Positions 9,717-18,612 of a DNA stretch of 34,793 nucleotides are shown here, piece after piece. The notes under the pieces are model-generated. The model was not told the origin of the DNA, did not search any database, and saw only the letters and a program-made list of their open reading frames with translations. How positions within the stretch are numbered: position 1 is the stretch's first letter; each line of letters begins with the position of its first letter. A program made the translations under genes and the position numbers. The stretch lies in assembly GCA_029267355.1 (NCBI GenBank), contig JAJUJA010000008.1, positions 1 through 34,793 of the forward strand, written 5' to 3'. The DNA comes from Elusimicrobiota bacterium (GTDB taxonomy: Bacteria > Elusimicrobiota > Elusimicrobia > Elusimicrobiales > UBA9959).

Positions 9717-10642
9717 TGTTAAAAAGGCATACTGCTGCCCTGCTTACGGCTGCGGCCGCGACGGGCCTTTTTTCTCTGGCTGCCATAGGCCAGATTTCAA
9801 GACCTGCGCCTTTAAACATGCATTATTCCGTAATTTATCAGCCCGCTTTCAGGGAGCCGCCTGCTGAAGCTTTCAAGAAAATTCCTCGTTTTTTTTACGG
9901 CAGCCATAAGCTTAAAAGAGGAGAAACGGTTTCCTCTCTGGCCTCAGCCTACGCCACAGATATAAAATCCGTGCAGTCTTCAAACAGAAACGAGTTTATC
10001 CTTATGCCGTACGGCTCAAGCATAAAGGTTCATAATGGCAAGGGACTTTTGTATGAGACCTACAAGGAAGGAGAGTCCTTTATGTCCATAGTTTCCAGAT
10101 TCTGCCCCAGAGGGGAAAAGCTTGAGAGCTTTGCCCAAAAAACTGCCAAGGCGAATAATTTTCCAGCTCTTTATATTCTTGAAAATAAAAAATTTCCAAA
10201 AGGGAAAAAGATACTCTTGCCGGGAGTTTATGTTAATCTGGATACCTACAGAATACCTGTTAACGGATTTGTAAGAATAAGCTCCGGATACGGCAACAGG
10301 TATCATCCCATACTTAAAAGAAGGATTTTTCATAACGGCTGCGATATCCCCATGCCGCTCGGCTCGCCTGTCTATCCCGCAAGATCTGGAGATGTGGTTT
10401 TCAGCGGCTATAAAAACGGCTACGGCTATGTGGTGGAAATAAGGCACAAGGACGGATATATCACAAGGTACGGACATTTGAAAGAGTGTCTTGTTTCACA
10501 GGGTGAAAAGGCTCAGAAGGGAAAAACCCTTCTCGGCAAGGTCGGCTCAACAGGGCTTTCAACCGGCCCCCATCTTCATTTTGAGATCATAACTCCTTCC
10601 GGCAAATCTGTAAATCCAGTCTCAAAAATAGGCAAAAATTGA
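9716..10642 (+). CDS. Secreted LysM-like/M23 family peptidoglycan endopeptidase
   Basis: N-terminal hydrophobic signal, LysM-like HKLKRGETVSSLASAYATDIKSVQSSN, M23 core HNGCD (HxxxD) and GPHLHFEI (HxH). ATG overlaps the rho TGA. Confidence 0.92.
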   Translation: MLKRHTAALLTAAAATGLFSLAAIGQISRPAPLNMHYSVIYQPAFREPPAEAFKKIPRFFYGSHKLKRGETVSSLASAYATDIKSVQSSNRNEFILMPYGSSIKVHNGKGLLYETYKEGESFMSIVSRFCPRGEKLESFAQKTAKANNFPALYILENKKFPKGKKILLPGVYVNLDTYRIPVNGFVRISSGYGNRYHPILKRRIFHNGCDIPMPLGSPVYPARSGDVVFSGYKNGYGYVVEIRHKDGYITRYGHLKECLVSQGEKAQKGKTLLGKVGSTGLSTGPHLHFEIITPSGKSVNPVSKIGKN

Positions 10643-10652
10643 AAGGCGTTTA

Positions 10653-10669
10653 TTGACAAGTAATGTCAA
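10653..10669. promoter_or_regulatory. Inverted repeat TTGACA-AGTAA-TGTCAA in the M23 peptidase-rpmE intergenic region
   Basis: Perfect 6-bp arms with a 5-nt spacer; operator-like dyad or short hairpin. Confidence 0.35.
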
Positions 10670-10699
10670 GCGCAGAAAATCGCACCTGCTGTTTTCTGT

Positions 10700-10728
10700 T
10701 TTTCATACAGCTTTTTTTATGCTAAAAT
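10700..10728 (+). promoter_or_regulatory. Candidate rpmE promoter: TTTTCA-17 nt-TAAAAT with extended -10 (TGC TAAAAT)
   Basis: Read directly upstream of rpmE. The 11-mer TGCTAAAATAT recurs upstream of the polyprenyl synthase gene. Confidence 0.5.
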
Positions 10729-10775
10729 ATACCTGTCGGCCTAAATCCGATTTATGTTTTTTTTAAGAGGAAAAT

Positions 10776-11114
10776 ATGAAAGAAGGAATACATCCGAAAT
10801 ACAATGTCTGCCAGGTGGTATGCGCCTGCGGAAATTCTTTTACTACCAGATCTACAAAGGAAAGCCTTAAAGTTGATATTTGCTCTTCCTGCCATCCTTT
10901 TTACACAGGCAAGCAGAAAATACTTGATACCGAAGGGCGCGTAGAGAAATTCAATAAGAAATTTTCCGCCACCGAGGGGAAAATGGTTGAAAGAAAGCCG
11001 AAAGCTAAAAAGATATCGGCTCCTAAAGTGGCCCCCGCCCACGTTAAGAAGCTTTCAACTTCCGTTAAGAAAGCCGTCAAAGAAAAAAAGCCCAAGGAAA
11101 ACAAGAAAGCTTAG
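10776..11114 (+). CDS. rpmE: 50S ribosomal protein L31 (zinc-type) with a long basic C-terminal extension
   Basis: [27 protein letters not shown]...[31 protein letters not shown] is classical L31, followed by a Lys/Pro/Ala-rich tail of about 40 residues. Confidence 0.95.
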   Translation: MKEGIHPKYNVCQVVCACGNSFTTRSTKESLKVDICSSCHPFYTGKQKILDTEGRVEKFNKKFSATEGKMVERKPKAKKISAPKVAPAHVKKLSTSVKKAVKEKKPKENKKA

Positions 11115-11123
11115 CTTTGATTT

Positions 11124-11163
11124 AAAAGGCGCCTCCGATTTAAAAGGGGGCGCTTTTTATTTT
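11124..11163 (+). terminator. Intrinsic terminator downstream of rpmE
   Basis: AAAAGGCGCCTCC / GGGGGCGCTTTTT inverted repeat (about 13 bp including G-U pairs) with loop GATTTAAAA, followed by TTTTTATTTTA. Confidence 0.8.
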
Positions 11164-11176
11164 ACCTTAAAAGACT

Positions 11177-12235
11177 ATGCCTTTTGATATTAAAAAAGAG
11201 TGCGAAAAAGCGCGTCTTGAGCTTGCCGAGACAGAAAGCCTTCTGGCTAATGGAAATACGGGCGACATAGAGCAGTTGTCAAAAAAGCATTACAGACTGT
11301 CCTCAATACTTTCAAAATATGATGAATATCTCTCTTTAACTGCCAGAATCGAGGAGAACAAAAAACTTATTTCTTCAGGCGCCGAGGCGGACTTGGTCGA
11401 GCTGGCTCTGGCCGAAAATGAAGAGGCCGAAAAGAAGGCCTCGCAGCTTTATTCTCAAATAAAATTGTCCTTTCTCCCGCAGGACAAAAATGATTCAAAG
11501 AACATATTCATTGAATTAAGGGCCGGAGTGGGCGGTGAGGAATCGGCGTTATTTGCGGGAGAGCTTTTAAGGGCTTATTCAAAATTTGCACAAAGTCTCG
11601 GTTTTTCCGCCGAGATACAGGATATATCGGCAAGCGGCTTGAAAGGCATAAAAACAGCCGTTCTTTATATCAAGGGCCAGGGTGCATATTCATGGTTTAA
11701 ATATGAGGCCGGGGTGCACAGGGTTCAGCGCGTGCCTCAGACAGAGGCCTCAGGAAGAGTTCATACTTCCACTGTCACCGTCGCCGTATTGCCTGAAATG
11801 GATGAAGTGGAAATAAAGATAAATTCCGCCGATTTGAAAATAGATACCTACAGGGCCGGAGGGGCCGGCGGCCAGAACGTGAATAAAGTTGAAACGGCCA
11901 TAAGAATAACTCATATACCCACCGGCATAGTCGTTCAATGCCAGCAGGAACGCTCTCAGGGGCAGAACAGAATGCGCGCCATGCAGCTTTTGATGGCCAG
12001 ACTGGCCAATCTCTCAAAAGAAAACCAGGAAAAGGAATTTTCCGGAGAAAGAAAAAAACAGGTTGGAACCGGCGACAGGTCGGAAAAGATAAGGACCTAC
12101 AATTTCCCGCAAAGCAGGGTCACAGATCACAGAGCGGGCCTTTCCTGGCATAATATAAACGAGATAATGGAAGGCGGCCTGAAAACTCTTTTTGAGGAAT
12201 TGCGACTTAAACTGAGCCGCGAAGATGAAGATTAG
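11177..12235 (+). CDS. prfA: Peptide chain release factor 1
   Basis: [51 protein letters not shown] (PxT motif, RF1-type rather than SPF of RF2). Confidence 0.96.
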   Translation: MPFDIKKECEKARLELAETESLLANGNTGDIEQLSKKHYRLSSILSKYDEYLSLTARIEENKKLISSGAEADLVELALAENEEAEKKASQLYSQIKLSFLPQDKNDSKNIFIELRAGVGGEESALFAGELLRAYSKFAQSLGFSAEIQDISASGLKGIKTAVLYIKGQGAYSWFKYEAGVHRVQRVPQTEASGRVHTSTVTVAVLPEMDEVEIKINSADLKIDTYRAGGAGGQNVNKVETAIRITHIPTGIVVQCQQERSQGQNRMRAMQLLMARLANLSKENQEKEFSGERKKQVGTGDRSEKIRTYNFPQSRVTDHRAGLSWHNINEIMEGGLKTLFEELRLKLSREDED

Positions 12236-13067
12236 ATCAGCTTTAACCTTTGCCGTCGGCCGGCTTGAGCTTAATGGCGTATCAGAGTTCAGGCTTAACG
12301 GCGAGCATCTTGTGTCCGGTGCCTGCGGCTTTGAAAGAAAAGAGCTCTTCTTTCACATGGGAAATGACATCTCTGAGCAGCAATTCAGGAAACTAAAGAA
12401 ATTCATTTCACTCAAGATCAGGGGATATCCCTTAAGCTGGATTTTAAAAAATCATGATTTTTGCGGAATGAAAATGCTCATTAAACCGGGAGTTTTTGTC
12501 CCGCGTCCTGAAACCGAAGAACTGGCCTTGATGGTTTACAAAGAAAGCCTTAAGCTCAAGAGCCCGAAAATACTTGATTTTTGCTGCGGCAGCGGCTGTA
12601 TCGGCCTTTATGCGGCTTTTAAGAATCCTTCAGCGCGCGTGCTTGCCATAGATATAAGCTCAAAAGCCGTATCCTGCTGCATTGAGAATATGAGAAACTT
12701 AGGCCTTAAAAACTATAGGGCCGTAAAAAGCCGCCGGCTTCCTGACGGAGGAGATTTTGATATACTGGTTTCAAATCCGCCATATATCCCGTCCGGGCTT
12801 ATAAAAAATCTGGATGCGGAGGTCAGGCTCGAACCCAGGGCCGCTCTGGACGGCGGGGCTGATGGCTTGGATATGATAAGATATATAGAGAAAAAAGCCG
12901 GAGATTACGTCAGGAAAGGCGGAAAGATATATGTTGAATTTTCGGACGGTCAAAGCGCGGCTGTGAAAAGAATGTTTTCCCGCAGATACAAAAATGTGAG
13001 AATAATAAAGGATCTGCAGGGTAAAGCCAGGTTTTTGGAGGCGTGTAATGGACAGTTTTATAGTTAA
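12225..13067 (+). CDS. prmC: Release factor N5-glutamine methyltransferase
   Basis: [40 protein letters not shown] (NPPY). Overlaps prfA. Confidence 0.93.
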   Translation: MKIRSALTFAVGRLELNGVSEFRLNGEHLVSGACGFERKELFFHMGNDISEQQFRKLKKFISLKIRGYPLSWILKNHDFCGMKMLIKPGVFVPRPETEELALMVYKESLKLKSPKILDFCCGSGCIGLYAAFKNPSARVLAIDISSKAVSCCIENMRNLGLKNYRAVKSRRLPDGGDFDILVSNPPYIPSGLIKNLDAEVRLEPRAALDGGADGLDMIRYIEKKAGDYVRKGGKIYVEFSDGQSAAVKRMFSRRYKNVRIIKDLQGKARFLEACNGQFYS

Positions 13068-14301
13068 AGGTCCCTGCCGTCTTAAAGGCAGAGTGAAAAT
13101 TAGCGGTTCTAAAAATTCCTCCCTGCCGATAATTTTTGCTTCTCTGCTTACGGACGAGAAATGCGAAATTTCAAATGTGCCGCAGCTGGCAGATATAAAC
13201 TCGGCCGCAGCCATACTTTCATATTGCGGGAAAAAATGCTCCTTTTTCTCCGGCAAGTTTTCATGCGCGGAAGAGGGGGAAATAAAAACAGAAGCTCCCT
13301 ACGATATGGTAAGGAAAATGAGGGCTTCCGTTTTGATAGCCGGACCCATGCTGGCGCGTTTTGGGAGAGTAAAATTCGCCCTGCCTGGAGGCTGTGCCAT
13401 AGGAGTGCGTCCAATAGATATACATCTTGACGCCTTTTCAAAAATGGGAGCTTCAGTTTCCTTTGAGGGCGGCAATGTCATAATAAAAGCTTCCTCGCTT
13501 AAGCCGGCCAGGATAAATTTCAAGTTCCCGAGCGTCGGAGCCACCGAGAATGTGATGATGGCTGCCGCCCTTACGAAAGGCGAAACCGTCATATACAATG
13601 CAGCCAGGGAGCCGGAGATATCTGACCTGGCTGAAGCTCTCATCAAGATGGGGGCTGATATAAAAGGAGCCGGAGAGGAAATCATAAGAATAAGGGGAGC
13701 CTCAAAACTTAAGGGATTTTCCCATGAGGTCATATGCGACAGAATAGAAGCGGGCACCTTTATTATAGCCGCCTGCGCATTGAAAAGCGAGATAGAGCTC
13801 TATGGTGTCAGAAAGGAGCATCTCGGTTCTCTTTGGAGAAAGCTTATCCTCAGCGGAGCGGAACTTTTTAGCGAGAAGGAAAAGGTTTTTGTGTCTGCGC
13901 CCCAAAAAATAAAGCCGGTTAATATCTCCACAGGCCCTTATCCCCTTTTCCCCACGGATCTGCAGGCGCAGTGGATGGCCTATATGAGTTTGGCGGAAGG
14001 CAAAAGCAGGATAAGCGAAAATATTTTTGAAAACAGATTTATGCATGCGGCCGAACTTATGAGAATGGGAGCTAAAATAGAGGTGAAAGGCAAAGACGCT
14101 TTTGTCAACGGCCCTGCATCGCTTTCAGGCGCGCCGGTAATGGCCTCCGACCTTAGAGCGGGAGCGGCTCTCGTTATAGGGGCCATGGCGGCCAAAGGCC
14201 AGTCGCTTGTAAAGAGAGTTTATCACATAGACAGGGGTTATGAAAAAATAGAAGAAAAGCTTTTTTCATTGGGCGCCGATATAAAAAGGATAAAAGAGTG
14301 A
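13048..14301 (+). CDS. murA: UDP-N-acetylglucosamine 1-carboxyvinyltransferase
   Basis: [29 protein letters not shown]; catalytic-loop PGGCAIGVRPIDIH with Cys; ATENVMMAAAL; TDLQAQWMA; DLRAGAALVI. Confidence 0.96.
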   Translation: MDSFIVKGPCRLKGRVKISGSKNSSLPIIFASLLTDEKCEISNVPQLADINSAAAILSYCGKKCSFFSGKFSCAEEGEIKTEAPYDMVRKMRASVLIAGPMLARFGRVKFALPGGCAIGVRPIDIHLDAFSKMGASVSFEGGNVIIKASSLKPARINFKFPSVGATENVMMAAALTKGETVIYNAAREPEISDLAEALIKMGADIKGAGEEIIRIRGASKLKGFSHEVICDRIEAGTFIIAACALKSEIELYGVRKEHLGSLWRKLILSGAELFSEKEKVFVSAPQKIKPVNISTGPYPLFPTDLQAQWMAYMSLAEGKSRISENIFENRFMHAAELMRMGAKIEVKGKDAFVNGPASLSGAPVMASDLRAGAALVIGAMAAKGQSLVKRVYHIDRGYEKIEEKLFSLGADIKRIKE

Positions 14302-15563
14302 TCTCATTCAAAGAAGCCGAAAAAATTCTTCTTTCAAAGCATGCCGTAATAAAGAAAAATTCAATGGATTTTCTTTATCCCATCTTTGACAGGCTGGGAC
14401 GGCCGCAAGACAAGCTTGGCTCAGTCATACATGTGACAGGCACCAACGGTAAAGGCTCTGTCTGCGCTTATATGGAATCGGCTCTCAGGGCCTGCGGATT
14501 TAAGACGGCCGTTTACACATCGCCCCACATATTCTCTCTCAGGGAAAGGATAAAATTTTGCGGAAAAGAGATCAGCGAAACGGAGTTTGCCGGAATATTC
14601 TCGCGGGTATATCCGCTTTGCAAAGACCTTACATTTTTTGAAATCATGACCGTCATAGCTTTTGTCTGGTTTTCTCAAAAGAAGCCGGATTTTTCGGTAA
14701 TAGAGGTCGGCATAGGCGGGCTTTACGATACCACAAATGTGATAGAAAAAACTGAAATAGCGGTAATAAGTTCAATAGGATATGACCATATGGAGCTGCT
14801 TGGAAACAGTCTTGAAAAAATAGCGGTTCAAAAAGCCGGTATAGCCAAAAAAGGTTCAACGCTGATTTATCCGGCTATTGCGTCAGAGGCAGAAATTGAA
14901 GTAAAAAAAACCGCCCGGAAAGCCGGCGCTGCCGTTTTGAAAGTGAGAGATATTTTTGAAAAAAGCGAAATAGATGTCCGTAAGGGATTGATGAATTTTT
15001 ACAGCTCAAAGGCAGGCAGGTATCAAACCAGAATGATAGGAGAAAAACAGTCGATCAATGTCTCCATCGCCCTTGCCGCCCTGGAAACGCTTTCGCTCAA
15101 ACACAGCGGAATAGATATGAAAAAAGCCAAAAAAGGCATAGAAAAAGCCTTCATCCCCGCCAGATTTCAAATATTGAAAAAGGCCGGCAAAAGGATAATA
15201 GTGGACGGCTGCCATAATGAGGAGGCCGTAAAGGTTTTCATATCAACGATCAAGAAAGCCGGGTTGAAGCCGAAAACTCTTATTTTTTCAATAATGGCCA
15301 ATAAGGATTATAAAAAGGTTTTGCGCCTTCTTTCCAAAAAATTTGAAAAGGTTTACTTTTCCAGCGCAGATGAGAACAAGGCCTTGTCCCCGGCCTTTCT
15401 GGCGGATGAATTTGAGAAATATGATTCCAAAGCGGATATTACGGCGGTTTCGCAGCCGGAAATAGCTCTGAAGGCAGCTTTGAAAGACGAAGGCGATATA
15501 TGCGTTTGCGGCTCTTTTTATCTTGCTTCCAAAATCTTAAAGCTGCTTGGGAGGGTACAATGA
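14298..15563 (+). CDS. folC: Folylpolyglutamate synthase/dihydrofolate synthase
   Basis: VTGTNGKGSVCAYMESALRACGFKTAVYTSPHIFSLRERI, VIEVGIGGLYDTTNVI, VDGCHNEEAVK. GTG start overlapping the murA stop. Confidence 0.93.
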   Translation: MISFKEAEKILLSKHAVIKKNSMDFLYPIFDRLGRPQDKLGSVIHVTGTNGKGSVCAYMESALRACGFKTAVYTSPHIFSLRERIKFCGKEISETEFAGIFSRVYPLCKDLTFFEIMTVIAFVWFSQKKPDFSVIEVGIGGLYDTTNVIEKTEIAVISSIGYDHMELLGNSLEKIAVQKAGIAKKGSTLIYPAIASEAEIEVKKTARKAGAAVLKVRDIFEKSEIDVRKGLMNFYSSKAGRYQTRMIGEKQSINVSIALAALETLSLKHSGIDMKKAKKGIEKAFIPARFQILKKAGKRIIVDGCHNEEAVKVFISTIKKAGLKPKTLIFSIMANKDYKKVLRLLSKKFEKVYFSSADENKALSPAFLADEFEKYDSKADITAVSQPEIALKAALKDEGDICVCGSFYLASKILKLLGRVQ

Positions 15564-16501
15564 AAGCGGGAATGGGCATTGATATAGGCGGGACGAATGT
15601 AAAGATACTGATTTTATCCGATAAGGGCAAGCCGCTTTACAGCGACAGGTTCAAAACACAAAGCGAAAGAGGGCTCAGAGATTTTTGCTCAAGGCTTGGA
15701 CTGAAAGTCAAGGAAGCGCTCAGAGCCGTCAAACTCAACATAAAAAAAGCGGCGGCGGGCATGGCGGGAGATATAGACAGCGAAGGCGGCATTTTAAGAT
15801 ATTCTCCCAACCTTGCCGGCTGGAAAAATGCCCCGATAGCTGAATTGCTCAGAAAAGAAACCGGAATTTCTTTCTCTCTTGAAAATGACGCGAATATGGC
15901 CGCCTGGGGCGCCTATGTCCTTGAATTGAAGAAAAGCGTCAGGGATATGGCGGTTATCACCATGGGTACGGGTATCGGCGGCGGGCTTATACTCGGCGGA
16001 AAACTTTACCGCGGCGCGTCCTCAACGGCCGGAGAGATAGGCCATTGCGTTATAGAGCAAAACGGCCGCCTTTGCGGCTGCGGAAACAGAGGATGTCTTG
16101 AGGCTTATTGCGGCAGCAAGGCCATAGTGAAAAGGGCTTTATCTCTGATAAAGGACCAGGATTCCTACAGAAAAAAATACGGCATCGGGGATGAAAAGAA
16201 GATAAATGCGGCGGCGCTGGCGGCAGCTGCCGCCAAAGGCGATAAAACCGCTATTTCAGTCTGGGAAGAAACAGGGTTTTATCTTTCCCTCGGCATAGGC
16301 AATATTCTTATGCTTTTAAACCCTTCCGCCATTGTGATAACCGGCGGCGTCTCCAAGGGCGAAAGGTTCTTTATGCCCGCTCTTAAAAAAGGCCTTTCTT
16401 TGTATTCAATAAAGACGCCGCTTAAAAAAGCCAGGATTAAAGTGTCAAAAAATCCGGATCTCGGCTCATACGGAGCCGCTCTTTTTGCCCTGGAGCTTTA
16501 A
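15560..16501 (+). CDS. ROK family sugar kinase (glucokinase-like)
   Basis: GIDIGGTNVKILIL, ENDANMAAWGAY, GTGIGGGLILGGKLYRG, GHCVIEQNGRLCGCGNRGCLEAYCG (ROK CxCGxxGCxE). Start at ATG 15560 overlaps the folC TGA. Confidence 0.92.
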   Translation: MKAGMGIDIGGTNVKILILSDKGKPLYSDRFKTQSERGLRDFCSRLGLKVKEALRAVKLNIKKAAAGMAGDIDSEGGILRYSPNLAGWKNAPIAELLRKETGISFSLENDANMAAWGAYVLELKKSVRDMAVITMGTGIGGGLILGGKLYRGASSTAGEIGHCVIEQNGRLCGCGNRGCLEAYCGSKAIVKRALSLIKDQDSYRKKYGIGDEKKINAAALAAAAAKGDKTAISVWEETGFYLSLGIGNILMLLNPSAIVITGGVSKGERFFMPALKKGLSLYSIKTPLKKARIKVSKNPDLGSYGAALFALEL

Positions 16502-18564
16502 TGAAATTTTTCAAGGCGGCAATTCTGCTTTTTTTTATGTATTTTGCTGCAGACGCCTTTTGCGCGGACTTGCTGTCAATCTCATCACAGACGAAAAGAG
16601 TGGAGTTTGAAAGCGGATTCTCATATTATGACTCAAAAAACGGCGATGTTTACCTGTCAACAGGCGTGGTGGTAAGACAGATAGACGCTAATGATTTTCT
16701 TTTGAAAAAAATAACTTCCGGCGAAATTTTGCTAAAAAGCGCGGAAAGCAGAATAGTTATGAACTCTCCTTTTGTTATGGAGGATTCATCTGGAACAATA
16801 AAAGCCGAGAAGGGGTATTATGATTATTCAAGAAATGAGGGCCTTCTTAAAAACGGAGTTTTTAATCTTGGCCGTTTCATCTTTCGCGGAAAGGAAATAA
16901 AGGTTAAGGACGGCTCATATTCATACCGTTCGGCTTCGCTCACGACTTGCGATCTTGAAGAGCCTCATTACAGAATAGCCGCTCATAAAATTTCTCTGTC
17001 TCCCGGCAGATATTTTGTAGCTTACAGCACCATTTTTTATCTCGGCCGCGTGCCGGTCTTCTATTTTCCTGTAGTGTATAAGCCTCTCGGCGAAGGAACC
17101 CCGGTTTTAAGCCAGTTTTATCCTGGCTATGACGAAAGAAACGGCTTTTATATAAAGTCAAACTACACTTACAAATTCAACAGATATTCCAGAGCCAAGG
17201 TTTTTCTGGATTATTTTTCCAGAAAAGGTTTTGGAACAGGCACTGAGCTTGACTATTACAGGCCTGACAAAAACATAAGCAGCATTTCCTATTACAGGAT
17301 AAATGAGTATTCAAGGGAATCCGAGAGATGGGGAGTAAACGGCGGAATGTGGCATTCCTTTAATCTCGAAAATAATAGCGCCTATTTCCAGACCTATGCC
17401 AGGCTTCTTTCAGATCCGGGATTTAACAATGACTTTTTCCGTTCCAATCCTTTTGCGGTAAGTTCTGAAAAGCAGGCGGGAGCGGCTTTTACCTACAATA
17501 CTTCAAAAACGAACACAAGGCTCAGCTATTATACGAAATATCTTTCCTCGCAGGATAATCTTTCCTTCAGACATGCCTATGAAACTGCCCCAAGACTGGA
17601 TTTCAATACTTCACAGATGAAAATTTTGAATCTTCCCTTCTGGAATACCTGGAGTTTTTACGCGGAAAACTCGAAAATTGACACGCCTTATTACCAGAAT
17701 AATCTTTACGGCGCATGGACCATCTCTATGCCTGTAAAGATTTACAAAACTTTCAATCTTTATCCTTCGGCTTTTTACTACCAGAATGTGCATATGTCAA
17801 CATCGCCCTCGGCGGCCGATTCTTTCATAGGCAGATACGGGGCCAATATAAATGCGAGGAAGACAAATTCATGGGGTTCCATAGACTTGAATTTTTATTC
17901 GCTTAGAAGGAACGCAAAAAACAAAATGAGCCTGGACAGAAACTCAAGCGACGGAGGAGTGGAAAAACAGGAACTTTCTCTGTCGGTCTTTAAAATAAGA
18001 AATTCCGGCTCATATCTGAGATTCTCCGGAGGATATGACCTCAAGGACTATAACCTGCAAAAAGATTTTTCGGAAAGATTCCTTCCCTTTGCGGCCGAGG
18101 TTTACAGCTTTTCTTCAAACAGGGAAATTTTTCTCTATGATTCCTATGATATTTCTTCCGGCAATAAAAGCTTCATTTCTCAAATTAATTTCGGCGGCAA
18201 AGATGAGTATTTCGGATTCGGACTTTCCAATTATTCCACAGAAAAGAATGAATGGATAGTTTCGAATTCTTTCGGTTTTGACCCGCGTCTGCCGGGGAAA
18301 TGGCGTATTGAAGGCGTCTTGAGATTCTGGACCGATTTTTCCGGCAGTAAGGTGAAGACCGGCTTTTTTGAAAAATCCGCCGTTATATACAAAGATTTCC
18401 ATGATTTCAGAACAAAATTCAATTTCAGAGTAAGAAAAGACGTTAAGGAATTTTTTGTTTACCTTACTCTTAAAATGAATGACCCCTACAGAAATGACGA
18501 ATTTTCGCGCAAAACAGATGCGTTCTGGCGGCCTTGGCGAAAGCCGGGCGAAGCCAGGGATTAG
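16501..18564 (+). CDS. lptD: LPS-assembly protein LptD (OstA-like N-domain plus barrel)
   Basis: Signal peptide, OstA-like repeats, ASLTTCDLEEPHYRIAAHKISLSPGRYFVAYSTIFYLGRVPVFYFPVVYKPL signature, then Tyr/Phe-rich barrel strands. Confidence 0.88.
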   Translation: MKFFKAAILLFFMYFAADAFCADLLSISSQTKRVEFESGFSYYDSKNGDVYLSTGVVVRQIDANDFLLKKITSGEILLKSAESRIVMNSPFVMEDSSGTIKAEKGYYDYSRNEGLLKNGVFNLGRFIFRGKEIKVKDGSYSYRSASLTTCDLEEPHYRIAAHKISLSPGRYFVAYSTIFYLGRVPVFYFPVVYKPLGEGTPVLSQFYPGYDERNGFYIKSNYTYKFNRYSRAKVFLDYFSRKGFGTGTELDYYRPDKNISSISYYRINEYSRESERWGVNGGMWHSFNLENNSAYFQTYARLLSDPGFNNDFFRSNPFAVSSEKQAGAAFTYNTSKTNTRLSYYTKYLSSQDNLSFRHAYETAPRLDFNTSQMKILNLPFWNTWSFYAENSKIDTPYYQNNLYGAWTISMPVKIYKTFNLYPSAFYYQNVHMSTSPSAADSFIGRYGANINARKTNSWGSIDLNFYSLRRNAKNKMSLDRNSSDGGVEKQELSLSVFKIRNSGSYLRFSGGYDLKDYNLQKDFSERFLPFAAEVYSFSSNREIFLYDSYDISSGNKSFISQINFGGKDEYFGFGLSNYSTEKNEWIVSNSFGFDPRLPGKWRIEGVLRFWTDFSGSKVKTGFFEKSAVIYKDFHDFRTKFNFRVRKDVKEFFVYLTLKMNDPYRNDEFSRKTDAFWRPWRKPGEARD

Positions 18565-18587
18565 CCTGAGCTTTCGCGCTAAAATTG

Positions 18588-18593
18588 TATAAT
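18588..18593 (+). promoter_or_regulatory. Candidate -10 element TATAAT upstream of the epimerase gene
   Basis: TATAAT about 20 nt before ATG 18613 in the short intergenic gap; SD ACGGAGG follows; no good -35. Confidence 0.4.
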
Positions 18594-18612
18594 TTACTTT
18601 AACGGAGGATAA

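Noticed and set aside
9577-9867. 96-aa plus-strand ORF spanning the rho/M23 junction
   Set aside because: Out of frame with two well-supported genes that overlap at ATGA.
10016-10477. 153-aa minus-strand ORF opposite the M23 peptidase
   Set aside because: Overlaps the conserved peptidase core; likely a by-product of codon bias.
10736-10750. TCGG...CCGA in the rpmE leader as an L31 autoregulatory structure
   Set aside because: Only a 4-bp stem; not enough to support a regulatory RNA.
13299-13757. 152-aa minus-strand ORF opposite murA
   Set aside because: Antisense to conserved murA; no start context or domain.
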